Assembly (NCBI GenBank): GCA_009746045.1
Contig: RPFO01000418.1
Span: forward strand, 1,055,582-1,119,581
Origin: Mesostigma viride
Lineage: Eukaryota > Streptophyta > Mesostigmatophyceae > Mesostigmatales > Mesostigmataceae
Length of the DNA: 64,000 nucleotides
Direction of reading: 5' to 3'
Translations under genes and position numbers: made by a program
Shown: piece after piece, positions 51,404-62,357 of the stretch
Layout of the letters: every line of letters begins with the position of its first letter
How positions within the stretch are numbered: position 1 is the first letter of the stretch
Notes under the pieces: model-generated
The model's input: the letters and a program-made list of their open reading frames with translations, nothing else
Databases searched by the model: none
What the model was told of the DNA's origin: nothing

Positions 51404-54400
51404 TGGGGAGACGCCGCAGGCCCCACGTCCTGCCTTTGCTGGCGCCGCTCCCCGCCACTCAGCGCCCGCCGACGGCCTTCACCGGTGTGCCGTGCTGCTT
51501 CCCACGGGGTCCCCGTGTGCGGGTGTGTTCCACAACCGTAACCTCCTCTGCCAGCACCTTCGCGCTGTGCACCCCGATCTCGGCGCGGCGGATCTGCAGG
51601 CCATGAGCTGTTACCGGTGCCCGGAAGCTCACTGCCAGCGGGTGTACTCCATTCACGGGCGCGCTCAGCACGCGCGCGCCTGTGTTGCTCAACGGCCCCT
51701 CAACCGGCCAGCAGTCCCGGCCCCCTCCCCCCCTCCCGCCTCGGCTCCCCCCGGCTCCCAGCCCCCGCCGCCCGACTACTCGGCCAGTTGGCGTTGGCTT
51801 GACACGGTCCCCTGGGATGCATGCGCCATCAACCCGACGTCTACCCTGACCGACCTCCCCCACCGCGCGCGTAGCCTTTTCGCGCAATGTGCAATCGTTT
51901 CTCTCCGGCGCATGCACGCCGCTCCGGACGACCCGCTGGGCTTTAAACTGCACATGGTGACCCCCCGCCTGCTCCTCACCCCTCTCGGGCGTGGTGTGCG
52001 CGGCCTCCAGGGTGCGGTTATTGCCCGTTGCCGACGCTTTCTGCAGGGGGACTGGGAGGGGCTGTTTGGCGTGCCGCCCCCGCGCACGGCCCGGCTGTCG
52101 GGGGAGGTCAACTTCGAGCGGGTGGCCGCCGACGTCATCCGCCTCGTCCGCGAGGGGCAGCTCAGCCGGGCCATGACCCGCTTGGAAATGGCCAAGCTCG
52201 CCCCCGCCAATGCGGCTACCCTGGCGGCCTTGGAGGCTCTTCACCCTGCGGAGCCCGGATTCCAGCTGCCCGTGCCGGACCCCCTGCCGGCCCCCCTCCG
52301 GCTGGACCGCGACTGCTTCCTGGAGGTGATGCGTGAGGTCCCGCGGGCTTCCTCTACCGGGCCGTCGGGCTGGCGCTACGAGCACTTGGAGGTCCTGGTG
52401 GGGCATGGGGGCGAGGACATTCTCTTTGACACCCTCATTGACCTGGCGGCTGGTCGCGTTCCTCCCGCTGCGCGCGAGTGGTTAGCGGGCGCTCGCCTCC
52501 TCGCTCTGCTCAAGGGTGTCTTGCCCCCCCCGAGGGCAAGGTGCGCCCGATCGCCTGCGGTGAGGTGCTCCGCAAGCTCGTGGGCAAAGTGATCTGCCGC
52601 CAAAAGGCGCCCGAGCTCCGTGCCTTTTTCTGCCCGCCCCTCGCAGCGGGTGAGACCTCGGTGGCGGCCCAGCTGGGGGTGACGACTCCAGGCGGGGCGG
52701 ATATCCTCATCCATTCGGTGCAGGCCTACCTCGAGGCCCACCCCACCCACGCTGTCGTCAAGGTCGACTGCCACAACGCGTTCAACAGTCTGTCCCGCGC
52801 CAGCATGTTTGCGGCCGTCATGGAGTCCTTCGAGGACTTGTACGCTTGGACAGCCGTGTGCTACGGCCAGCCCGGCCAACTGGTTCACATCATGGAGGAC
52901 GGCACTCGCGGCGGCCTGCTGTCGCGGTCGGGCACCCAGCAAGGGGACCCCCTGGGACCCCTGTACTTTGCCGCCCCCCTCCAGGGTTGCCTCCAAGCGG
53001 TCCATGCTGCCCACCCGGCGGTCGCTATTCAGGCCTACTTGGATGATATCTACCTGCTGGGCCCTGTGCCGGACACCACCGCGGCTCTGCTGGCACTGCA
53101 GACCGCGGTGGCCGACATCAACCTCCAGTTGACCCTTGCCAAGTGCGCGGTGTACTCGCCCCAAGGTGATTGCTCCGGCTTTCCGCCCCAGCTCTTGGGC
53201 CGGGACGAGCGCCTCCATGGGTTGGATGTCCTCGGCGTTCCGGTTGGCGACCCCGCGTTTGTCATCGATGCTCTGCGGGCCGCCCTCGAGGCACGCACTG
53301 AGGTACTGCCCTTGATTGCGCGCCTTCATGATTCGCAGACCAAGGGTCTGCTTCTGTGGTTTTGCGCTCACCCTCGCGTCGTTCACTGGCTCCGGGGCGC
53401 TCTTCCGTCTCAGGTCCGGCTGGCCGCCGAGGGCCACGACGAACGCATCCAGTCGGCCTTGGCGCAGCTGGTCCCGGGCCCCGACCTCCCGCCACATGCT
53501 ATTCGCATTGCCTCCCTGCCTGCACGGATGGGTGGCTGCGGTCTGACTCGTGCCGCCCGGCTGGCCCCAGCAGCCTTTTTGGGCTCCGTCGCTCAGTCGT
53601 GGGCGGAAAGCTGCCGGCTCCTGCCCCTTTTGGCAACGGCAGCGCCTGACCTCCTGGACCCCAGCAGCCCTTTGCCCTTCGTCACCGCCATCCAGGAGGC
53701 CTATGCTGAGATCCAGCAGGCCTGTTCTCCCGTCCGTGCCGCTCAGGCGGTACAGCGCCACCTCCCTCGCGGCACTCCCTCGGTCGCCTCCGTTCAATCT
53801 CCCGCCGCATTCCCTGCTCGCGTCATCGATAAACACCAGAAAACCTACGCGGGTATTCTGCACACGGCTGATTGGATTGCTCTTTTCGCGGACCTCAACG
53901 CCCAGGGACGTGCGTGGCTGTTCTCGCTTTCCTTGCGGAGTGTGGGCTCGGCGTACCTTCGTGCTCTTCCCATGGCCCCCCCATTCGCCTTGGCTCCCAG
54001 CCACTACTCGGTGGCGCTCCGGCACCAGCTATTTGCCCCGCAGCCTCTTGTTCCGGCCGGGCGGCCTTGTGGTAGCTGTGGGCAGCCGCTGGATCCCACG
54101 GGGACTCACTACCTTGCCTGCATGGGGGGCCAACAGAATCAGAATTGGTATTTGTATTTGCACACTGTCCTCCTGACGGTGGTGCTCGCCATGATTCGGT
54201 CGGTTTTCCCCCACGCGAACATCCGGTCCGAGGATGCGGATGGCGCTGCCTTCTATTCCCCCAACCACCGGCCTGACATCGTGGTGCTGGACTTTGAGGG
54301 GGGTGGCCGGCATCTGCTTATTGACGTTTCGGTGGCGCGGCCCTTGGCTCTTAGCCACGTGGCTGGGGCCTCCCTCACGGCAGGTTACACGGCGGACCGG

Positions 54401-54828
54401 GCGGAGCGGGCCAAGCTCCTGGCCTACGGCGACGTCGGGCACCATCGTGTGGTGCCCTTTGTCCTGGAGGAGTTTGGGGCCATGGGGCCCCTGACCTCCG
54501 CCTTCTTCAAGGAGTGTTGCCGGCTCCGGGAGGACCGGCTGGACCTGGAGGGCCAGCGGGCCCCATGGTCGGCGCGGACCTGGACGTCATATTGGCGTCA
54601 GCGCTTGTCGGTGGCGCTGACTCGGGCCATGGCGGACATCATGCTCCGCCGTACGCGGGCTGATTTTGCGGTGCAGCAGGGCTATTAGGTTCCTCCCGTT
54701 AGGCGTTTCCATTGGTCTTATCGTACTTCGTAGTATAGAGCTTTGACATGGCTCTGTATATAGGTTTATAGCTGGGCGTTTGCTTTGGTTTGAGTGATTT
54801 CACTCTGCTGTAAGTAATTATATTTTTA
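51404..54828 (+). mobile_element. Full-length G-family LINE with restriction-like endonuclease
   Basis: Flanked by a 12-bp duplication ATATATATGGTA at 51392-51403 and 54829-54840. It contains one long coding region split by a 1-nt indel, then a 140-bp 3' UTR ending TTTTTAAT without a poly-A tail. A truncated relative at 5248-5633 also lies in an AT run. The layout of N-terminal zinc fingers, reverse transcriptase and C-terminal endonuclease is that of the R2/NeSL/Utopia-type group; the exact clade is not decided. Confidence 0.9.
51492..54688 (+). pseudogene. G LINE ORF: zinc fingers, reverse transcriptase, restriction-like endonuclease (one frameshift)
   Basis: The frame opens before 51492 without a clear ATG. 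N-terminal zinc fingers: CAGVFHNRNLLCQHLRAVH, then CYRCPEAHCQRVYSIHGRAQ, which would bind target DNA. A linker follows, then the reverse transcriptase: SGWRYEHLEVL, a break in an 8-C run near 52524-52531, and in the second frame KVRPIACGEVLRKL, motif A VVKVDCHNAFNSL, GTQQGDPLGPLYFA, and catalytic AYLDDIYLLG at about 53035-53064. Near the end a CCHC knuckle (CGSCGQPLDPTGTHYLAC) precedes the endonuclease signature HRPDIVVLDFEGG...LLIDVSV, the PD-(D/E)XK-like core of R2-type LINEs. The stop is TAG 54686-54688. The product nicks its target and primes copying of its RNA. The single homopolymer indel could be real or an assembly error. Confidence 0.9.
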
Positions 54829-54840
54829 ATATATATGGTA

Positions 54841-55689
54841 CCTCCTATGTTCCAGGTTTGACGACGTTCCGACAAGAACTGCCCAAGTTACAACCATTCC
54901 AAGACGGCCACCCATGTAGACACTACAAGGAAATTATAGTAACCATTCAGCCACACTAGCACCTCCTTCTTCATCAAAGACATCTGCAAACTGACCAAAG
55001 CACACATAATTAACTCTTAATTGCACGCTGACGGCAACGCATGCTCAACATGGGGGTCATTCATTGTGACAAGAACTACTCAAGTTGATGGGTTTCCTAT
55101 ATGACCACCTGACAAGGCGCTAAGGACGACTCAGTAAGTTAGTAACCCCACAGTGCCACTTCTTATGCCATCCAACATGCACCAAAACCTGGCATGCTGA
55201 GTATGTTTACAATGTACAAGGGGTGGCCACGCACCTCATATGTCTTCATCATCCCTCCAGCATGGCCAGCCTTGTAAATATGTTCATAGCCTTGACGATG
55301 GTAGCCCTAATACGCCTAAGCAGCATTTCCTATGTTTCTCCCAGGTTAGAGTGTAAGGTTGATGCCAACCAAGCTAATCAACTCAACAACACCTCCTAAA
55401 CTGTCCTCCCCGGCATGGATGACAAACTGGGACTATGGAGGGCGAGGCTGAACCAAGCAGGAACATGGTATATATAGCTTGCATGCAGTCATGCATGTCA
55501 ACCATGGTTGGCTCAGCACATTGTAGTCTTGTCACATCATCATAACAAAGGAAAGCTCAAACAACCATTGGTGCCAGCTATCTACATGCAGTCACACAAA
55601 TGCAATATCTCCAACATCATCATCACTAAAACACTTCCATCCCTGCACGATAAAATGCAAAGAAACCACTGGCGGCCCTTCAGCGCATG
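54841..55689. other. Gene-free stretch
   Basis: No gene or repeat recognised; short open frames only. Confidence 0.5.
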
Positions 55690-56515
55690 AGCGCTGTGAT
55701 GCCGCTGTGGCCTGCGAAGAGAGGGTGCGTCACTCTCAAATGACAACAAGAAGCGTCCATACGCACAACATCCTTGCCGGAACGCGTTTTATGAAATGCC
55801 TTATACCTTCCCAAAGAGCTATAGGCTGCGACTGAAGCGGCCCTGACCACGGCATCAACGAAAACAATCTAAAGCTGCCAGGTATTCGACAACACAACGG
55901 CAAGCGACGGCGAGCTAGCTGGCGGAAACTGCCCAAAAAGAACGCAAAAAACCTCGAACGATGAGCTCATAGAAGAAAGCACTGATAGCAGATAACATTC
56001 GCGACAAATCTGTACCTCGCCCTCGTAAATCCCTCACCCAGGCGCGCAACAACAGCCGTTCTTCCATGGACAGGTCAGACACGCACTGCGCAGGTCTGAA
56101 CAATTACTTACCGATAATGGCCGAAAATCTGGCAAAAAGCACCAGATCGGTTTAGAATTCGATGCAACCGATATTAACGCCTGCTTCACGGTCAGAACAA
56201 CCCTTAAAACCGCGATTTTACAGCCGATATCATGAATTCTATTTCATTCCGCGCGACCAAAAAATTCAGATTACCCCCCGCCATGCCGATGGCATAAAAA
56301 AACAACAGCGATATTGTCAACCAGCTGATTTCCGCCACAAACTAACATCATAAACGCATCGTCTTTTAGATTCGAGTAAAAATTTTGCATTTCGCCTGCC
56401 CTGGTGTGGTAGTTTCGCCTGAACGCAGTCGCCATGGCCACTTCCGCAAGGGGTGCGCGCACCGTGCACGTGAAATTTATGACCTTCGGTTCCGGCGCGA
56501 ATTTTTTGGCGCCAA
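55690..56515 (-). repeat. Old dispersed repeat, copy 2
   Basis: The reverse complement aligns with 28085-28900 by shared landmarks (GCGCGCACCCCT, GGCCATGGCGAC, AAAGACGATG, TCCATGGAAG). The outer end near 56490-56520 contains AATTTTTTGGCGCCAAAAAAAT, a near-palindrome. Copy 1 has GGCGCCGAAAAATTCGCGG at the same place. No coding frame is conserved. Confidence 0.55.
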
Positions 56516-56544
56516 AAAAATCGGGCATGCATGTCCCGTCCCCT

Positions 56545-56650
56545 TAATCCAACGGCAAAACCGGCTTTGATCGACCAAAATATCTAAATTAATCCAACGG
56601 CGAAACCGGCTTTGACCAAAATATCTAACTGACATTAATCCAACGGCGAC
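56545..56650. repeat. Copies of the 41-bp minisatellite unit
   Basis: Three imperfect units with TTAATCCAACGGC and GGCTTTGA, as at 47320-47785. They lie 35 bp from the left end of the DIRS element. Part of the associated sequence (GTCGGACAAATA in reverse) lies just beyond the other end, at about 62079-62092, so the element appears to have inserted within this repeat family. Confidence 0.75.
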
Positions 56651-57437
56651 CGGTAAGCAGCCAAAAGTATTTAAATCATATTTCTATTAACCGTGGAACT
56701 CCAGGGTAACCAGACTCTTTATTAAAACAATAAGTAGAGCACATCGGGAAGTGGCCCCCAACTGGCCATCCTTACCCATGGGAACACTTTATGTCCAAAA
56801 AGGCTAGCCTTACCCCCAAACAGGCAACACACAGGGAGGGCGGGTGGGAAAACAAAAGAGACCGCCATGAGCTAGGTGAGCAAGCTTTTATCGTGTTTCA
56901 AGGCCAACGGCTCTCTACCAACGGCCAGATCCGGCAACGGCCTCTAAACAGTTTTAGCCGTCAAGTTTTACTTCAGATATTGCCTGTTGCAAACCCGTCC
57001 GCAATCACAGATCTGCTAGGAGAACCTAGACGCAAAAATCCGTCGTCAAGGTACTCAGCACACCGTCAAGGTATGGGCCGCAACAATTAGGCCATATCTT
57101 CCGTAATACTCGTACACTAGAAGCCTAATCAACCTTATTACGATCACATCACCCAGCTCTATTTCACCTAGCATCAGCGGCTCCCCTTCCGTATCACTAT
57201 AAAGAAACTATGTTCAGAGAACCCCGATTCTATTAACCGTGGAACTCCAGGGTAACCAGACTCTTTATTAAAACAATAAGTAGAGCACATCGGGAAGTGG
57301 CCCTCAACTGGCCATCCTTACCCATGGGAACACTTTATGTCCAAAAAGGCTAGCCTTACCCTTACATCCCTCCCTGGCGACCCAAGCCAGGGGCAAAACA
57401 AAAACCGGTGGACGCATAAGACAAGAATGAAGGGAAC

Positions 57438-60400
57438 TTAAGAGGAAGGCAGAGAAAAGACGCTCCGCCAAATGCGCGGGGGGCAGGCGGCGATAGCCCG
57501 AACCAGGGCGTCAGGAAGGGTGAGGGCCAAGCTCCGGTGCAATCCCACATAGTGGGCGACAGTTTTGCTGCTGCGCCAGCGACCCCGATGCTGAATATCA
57601 GCCATGCTGCGCTGCCGCAAAAAATCATAGGTAGCCCCCCCATGCCGCAGCCCGTGAATGGTAAACACCGTGTCGACCCCCAAAGCTTGCGTGGCCTGAT
57701 GCCAAACCCGGCTGAACTGGGCATAATCGTAAGGGAACACCCGCTCCCAGGCCGCCTTGCCACGCATACAAGCCCGCAAGAGGGTCTCAGTCATGACATC
57801 CTCGATCACCACAGACTGCACCTCCCCCTTAGCCGTCTTAGCTGACATCAACAACAAGGCGCCCCGCTGCGAACCCCGCAACCGAACATCAGGCTGCAAG
57901 CGCACATGGCCGACCAACAGGTTGAGCGCCTCCGATACCCGCAGGTATTGTTGGAAAATAACGATGACCATCATAGCCGCACGAGGCTGCCGCTGGAGCA
58001 CCATAGTACAAGCAAGCGCAAACGCAGCCTCCCATGGAATGGGGGGGGGGCACGAGGGGGTGCCAACGTGCGCCAGCCAGCCAAAACACTTCGTGCCAAG
58101 GCCCAATCCCGCACCTCCCGGGGGAAGTACAAATTCAGGCCCATAAGCGCATTGACACACAACTGGCGGCTGTAACACCGTGAGTGCGCCCAAGCGACAT
58201 ACTCGCAATAGTATTCCTCTATCGTCAAGCCGCGCAACAAGCTGCCAACCCGACCCCGCCGGCTCGCCCACCATGCGAAAAAGGACCTAAGACCCCGATG
58301 GTAAACCATCAAAGTAGCCGGCTTCACCTTGCCCTCAAGAAGGGTCAAGTAGCTAGCGCCAAGCCGAGGCCCGGGATTGGGATGAACACCCTCGCGAGTC
58401 AAATCGCGGACCCACCCGGCCACCGAGGCAGCCATGGAAAGCCCCCGCGAAGGCCCATCCGCAGGCTGAAGCTCACTTGGCGTCCAGACCCATTGTGAGC
58501 GGCTGCCGGTGACCAACGTAAGAGCGCACAACCGGCGGCATTGCTTGTTTAACCGGTAAGAAGAGGAACGCCCTTTAGCCAAGCAGCCCAAAGCGGCAGT
58601 GGAGTCCACTAACCTCACCACCCGCTTACCCCATGTTCCGAGGTTCCGGGCCGAGCGCTCCACCCCCTTCACAGCGGCCCGCACTTCCTTCTCGTTGATG
58701 TGCATGGTCGAATCGCGCCAGCGACTCTTGATCCCGACGCGCCATCGCCCGTGGATGATGGCTTTTTCCGCGGCCTTGGTCAAGGGTCTAGGCCCGGCAT
58801 ACATGGCCTCACCTGGGGTGAGGAGGGTTGGGTAACCCCGCACCTCCCGGGCCCGAGCTAATTCCGTCACCTCAGCTGGGGCCATCTCAGCGTAGACAAC
58901 CCCCTGCCCAAAACTAGACGCATCCGAGGCCACCACCACCGGAGCCAGGGCAGCCCCCCGGTCCACACGGAGCATGGGGGCCAACGCCATGGCACACTCG
59001 AGCTCATCGCGCACACCTTGCCACAAAGGTCGCGTTCGCTGGCCCCACCCCTTGAGGTTGATGAACTTAAAACTCTGCTGCCATATGGACAAGCAAGTGC
59101 GGCTGAGCATCTGCAGCCACACCCACCGGCCCACGACGGCCGCCAGCGCCTCAGCGGTAGCGCGTCCCCTCTCGAGGAGTACACGAGTGTGCGCAACCAC
59201 AAGGGTGAGCTGCTTAGCTGTCGGCTCCAACACCCCATCCCGCCGGTGAACAACACCCAGAGCTTCTAGCTCGTCCTCCCCCTCCGGGCTAGCCATGATC
59301 GTCTTGTCCTTGGAGGGCACAAGGTTGTTAGGCGCGTACCCGTCTTCAATAGCACTCGCGATTAAGCGATTCACCGCCTCGCACGTGCGCCCATTGCTGA
59401 CCACCAGGTCATCAATAGTGATGGATACCATAGGGGCAGGGGGGTCCTCAAGGTCGATTTGCATCTCCCTCGTGCTCTCCTCCTTGTACTCGATGGCTAG
59501 GGCGGTTGGGTTACCCCATGCATTCCGAAGCACGGTCAGCTCCCCTACACTTGTGAGGCGGTTCACCTGCCGTCTAGGATCCAAAGCGCCCGTGGCATAG
59601 AGGACCATCTCATGGATGGCTTCCCCTAGCGCTACAGCGTGGGAGTGCCCCATGGCCAGCACTTTCAGCACTGGCCACACCCTCCTCCGCCGCCCCGGCA
59701 GCCCGACATCGGTGGACCACACATCAGGTAGCCCTTGATAATCCCACCACCACTCCGGCACTTGGATGGTATAGTAATACGAGACCAGATCGCTCTTGGC
59801 CGTGTAGCACCGACCCTTGATATAGACCTCCGAGTATATGCCCAGGTGGGGTAACACCGTCTTAGGGGGGTCCACCCACAGTGCGTTCCCCAACTTCTTA
59901 TTCACAATGAGCCTTAACTCCCCCACTCCTTTGGCCACCCCAAAACATCCGTCTACCCACTTTGGCCGCGTCTCTCGGAACTCCACCATCCCCACGTCCG
60001 CTGCCCTCCCCATCAACTTGCCCCACTCCGCCATGGTGCACCCTCGGCTGGGGGCAGGTACATTCCAATACCTCGCACTGGCAGCCACCTCCGGCTTGAT
60101 GCAGTTGGCTTCGCTCGCGTACACCTCTCGCCAACTAGGTCGTAGCGCCAGCAAATCCAGCAGCTTCGCCTTTCCTGCCACCTCGCGCTTCGGCAGACTC
60201 ACCCGCTCCGCCACAAGTTGTTCATACTTATTACATTTCCCATAGATTAGATCACTTCCTTCTGCGGGGCCTGTCGCAACGCCGGTTACGCGGCGACTGT
60301 ACCACTCGCAGTGCTTCTTGACCCTTTTCAGGGCCTCCGCCGTTCCTCTGGAGCACGCGCCTCCAGATTTAGGCGGAGGGTCTGCCCCCCCGTGCCATAG

Positions 60401-60514
60401 CCAATTCAACCACGTAATCACCTTGTGTTGTAGAGTGAAGGTCCGGCGGCGGCGAGTTGCACGCTGGCGTCTGCGTGCTGACCTCACTCTCCCCCACGTA
60501 GTGCTTAGAGGCAT
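57438..60514 (-). pseudogene. DIRS pol: reverse transcriptase, RNase H and tyrosine recombinase (one frameshift)
   Basis: The start is ATG 60514, 47 bp after the gag stop; the open frame continues upstream but that part only overlaps gag. Reverse transcriptase: YTAKSDLVSYYYTIQVPEWW (motif A region) and SITIDDLVVSNG, with IDD in place of the more usual YxDD. RNase H: VVVASDASSFGQGVVYA, HINEKEVRAAVKG, VRLVDSTAALGCLAKG and SELQPADGPSRG supply the D, E, D, D residues. The recombinase N-terminal helical domain follows. The frame then breaks in a 10-C run (58041-58050). The rest, in the next frame, has YLRVSEALNLL with the first catalytic Arg, HGLRHGGAT (H-x-x-R), HRGRW and the nucleophile in VAHYVG. 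About 1025 aa in all. The recombinase would insert the circular cDNA. Confidence 0.9.
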
Positions 60515-60561
60515 TGTAGGAAGAGGCAGTGGGAAGGGGGAGCGGTTTACCCTTTCGGTGT

Positions 60562-61620
60562 TTACTTGGTTTGCTGGGCCTTGCCCAGCTTCTCCATCAT
60601 CGTGGCGCTTTGCAGGGCCATCTTCATGGCCGGGTTGCTCACCAAGGAGGCATCTTCCTTGAGAGCAAGGAGGTGGCCAGCCACCTTCCACCCTCCTGAC
60701 CCCTGGCTCTCCACTAGGAGCATGGCTGCCACCACCCTCATGAGATACTCTACCCCAGCCAACTCCCCGGCTGCCGGCCCCAACTCCTTGAAGAGTGTGT
60801 CCATGGCCAGGGCGATGTTCATGACCACCTTCCTGCTTTCCTGGTTCCTCCACCCCCCTTGGCGAGTAGCCATGATCCAACTCTTTATCCCCCCTCCATT
60901 GTCGTTGGCATCCTCGAGCACCTCGGGGAGCACTCTCTCTTGCACCCTCCAATTCACCACTTGTGCTCGAGTGGGCAGCGTCACCCCTTTGGTCTTTTTC
61001 GGCTTCCTGGAAGCCCCATCTGCCCCGGCCAGCGCATCCTTCAATTTCGTCAGGAAATCCTCTTCCTCGGACTCCTCCTCCTCCTCCTCTTCTTTGCCCG
61101 CCTGCCCCTGCTTGCCAATAATAGCCGCCAGCTCCAAGAGCTGCTCCCTCACATCCCCCGCGGCCTTTCCCTTGCTCGGGGCTGGGCTTCCGACTTTTTT
61201 CGTCCCCTTTTTCGCCCCTTTCGTGGGCCGGCGTGGTGGCTGCATCTCCTCTTCGTCCGAGTCCGCCAAGTCCCGGGCGCTTTGGAGGGCTGCCACTAGC
61301 GCTTCGTTTGGGTCCGCTGCTGCCAGAATTTCAGGCCCGTCCACGTGGTCGACCAGCAGTCCAACGACGGACTCCAGCTGGGCCGCAGACCACCGGCTGA
61401 CAGTAGTTACCCAGTCGGTCCCGAGGACCGCCTCAAAGGCAGCGCACACTTCAGGCAGGCCCGAGCAAGTGGAGAGCTCCTGATGGAGCCTTTTCTTCTG
61501 CGTCGGCCAGCCTAGTCGGCCCTTTCCCGTCTGTTTAGTAGCTGTCGGCACCTCGGGATTAGCTTTCGGTAATTGCTTCCCAGCACCTGTCGAACCTGGC
61601 TTCCGCCCGGGCTTCGGCAT
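60562..61620 (-). CDS. DIRS gag-like protein
   Basis: 352 aa, intact, ATG 61620 to TAA 60562, just inside the A1 repeat. Basic N-terminus (MPKPGRKPG...), a central acidic run (about residues 178-195, mostly Glu), Lys-rich stretches on both sides of it, and a helical C-terminal half (VVAAMLLVESQGSGGWKVAG). No zinc knuckle. It has the position and composition of DIRS gag proteins, which package the RNA. Pol follows after 47 bp. Confidence 0.8.
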   Translation of the reverse strand: MPKPGRKPGSTGAGKQLPKANPEVPTATKQTGKGRLGWPTQKKRLHQELSTCSGLPEVCAAFEAVLGTDWVTTVSRWSAAQLESVVGLLVDHVDGPEILAAADPNEALVAALQSARDLADSDEEEMQPPRRPTKGAKKGTKKVGSPAPSKGKAAGDVREQLLELAAIIGKQGQAGKEEEEEEESEEEDFLTKLKDALAGADGASRKPKKTKGVTLPTRAQVVNWRVQERVLPEVLEDANDNGGGIKSWIMATRQGGWRNQESRKVVMNIALAMDTLFKELGPAAGELAGVEYLMRVVAAMLLVESQGSGGWKVAGHLLALKEDASLVSNPAMKMALQSATMMEKLGKAQQTK

Positions 61621-62277
61621 CCCAGCCGCTTTGCAGAAAGGAATTCTGGGCGTCAGCTACGCTGCCCCTGACCCCTGTCGCCGCCTTCGTTAAAACAAAA
61701 GAGACCGCCATGAGCTAGGTGAGCAAGCTTTTATCGTGTTTCAAGGCCAACGGCTCTCTACCAACGGCCAGATCCGGCAACGGCCTCTAAACAGTTTTAG
61801 CCGTCAAGTTTTACTTCAGATATTGCCTGTTGCAAACCCGTCCGCAATCACAGATCTGCTAGGAGAACCTAGACGCAAAAATCCGTCGTCAAGGTACTCA
61901 GCACACCGTCAAGGTATGGGCCGCAACAATTAGGCCATATCTTCCGTAATACTCGTACACTAGAAGCCTAATCAACCTTATTACGATCACATCACCCAGC
62001 TCTATTTCACCTAGCATCAGCGGCTCCCCTTCCGTATCACTATAAAGAAACTATGTTCAGAGAACCCCGATTTATTTCTATTTGTCCGACCTGTGAAGCT
62101 CTGCAAGAGGCTGCCTACTGCAGGCTGCTGCTCTGCGCGCGATCGTTTATCTCTTCAAGCTCTGCAAGAGGATGCCTATGTACTACTGTAATGCCTTGCC
62201 TTAGTTGCCTGCCTATCACATGTGTGGCTATCAAGTAACGTGCGTGTTTGGAACTTGAATGCCCGTTGAAACTCTAC

Positions 62278-62302
62278 GGCGGAGCCAATTTTCGGAAGAA
62301 CC
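62278..62302. repeat. 25-bp inverted repeat, left arm
   Basis: Starts GGCGGAGCCAATTTTCGG. Its perfect reverse complement is at 63676-63700. Together they enclose the alpha micro-insertion and the GGAT array. Confidence 0.85.
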
Positions 62303-62320
62303 TCACCCTTATGCTTGCAA

Positions 62321-62357
62321 TTAATGAATAGACACGTGACTACGCAGTCACGTGTCT
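62321..62357 (-). mobile_element. 37-bp alpha LINE 3'-end insertion with target duplication
   Basis: The 10-bp repeat ATGCTTGCAA lies at 62311-62320 and 62358-62367. Between them is a stretch beginning TTAATGAATAGACACGTGAC, followed by ACGCA and GTCACGTGTCT. On the minus strand this is the terminal hairpin and TTAA start of the alpha LINE tail. It is an extremely 5'-truncated insertion. Confidence 0.75.

Larger units (their letters stand above)
56684..62072 (-). mobile_element. Complete DIRS/PAT (Kangaroo-like) retrotransposon with split direct repeats
   Basis: On the minus strand the order is A1 (61692-62072, 381 bp), gag, pol, B1 (57230-57361, 132 bp), A2 (56849-57229), a 33-bp spacer and B2 (56684-56815). 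A copies and B copies are nearly identical. This A1-ORFs-B1-A2-B2 order lets a circular intermediate regenerate both ends and is diagnostic of PAT-type elements. Element ends and the B1-A2 junction share AA(T) with no target duplication. The outer end AATCGGGGTTCT is shared with 1993-3955. Confidence 0.93.

Noticed and set aside
60515-60952. First 146 codons of the 993-codon DIRS pol frame
   Set aside because: They overlap gag in another frame, are low-complexity, and an ATG at 60514 lies just after the gag stop.
57757-61483. Plus-strand frames of 80-305 codons across the DIRS element
   Set aside because: Antisense shadows of gag and pol, which have catalytic motifs on the minus strand.
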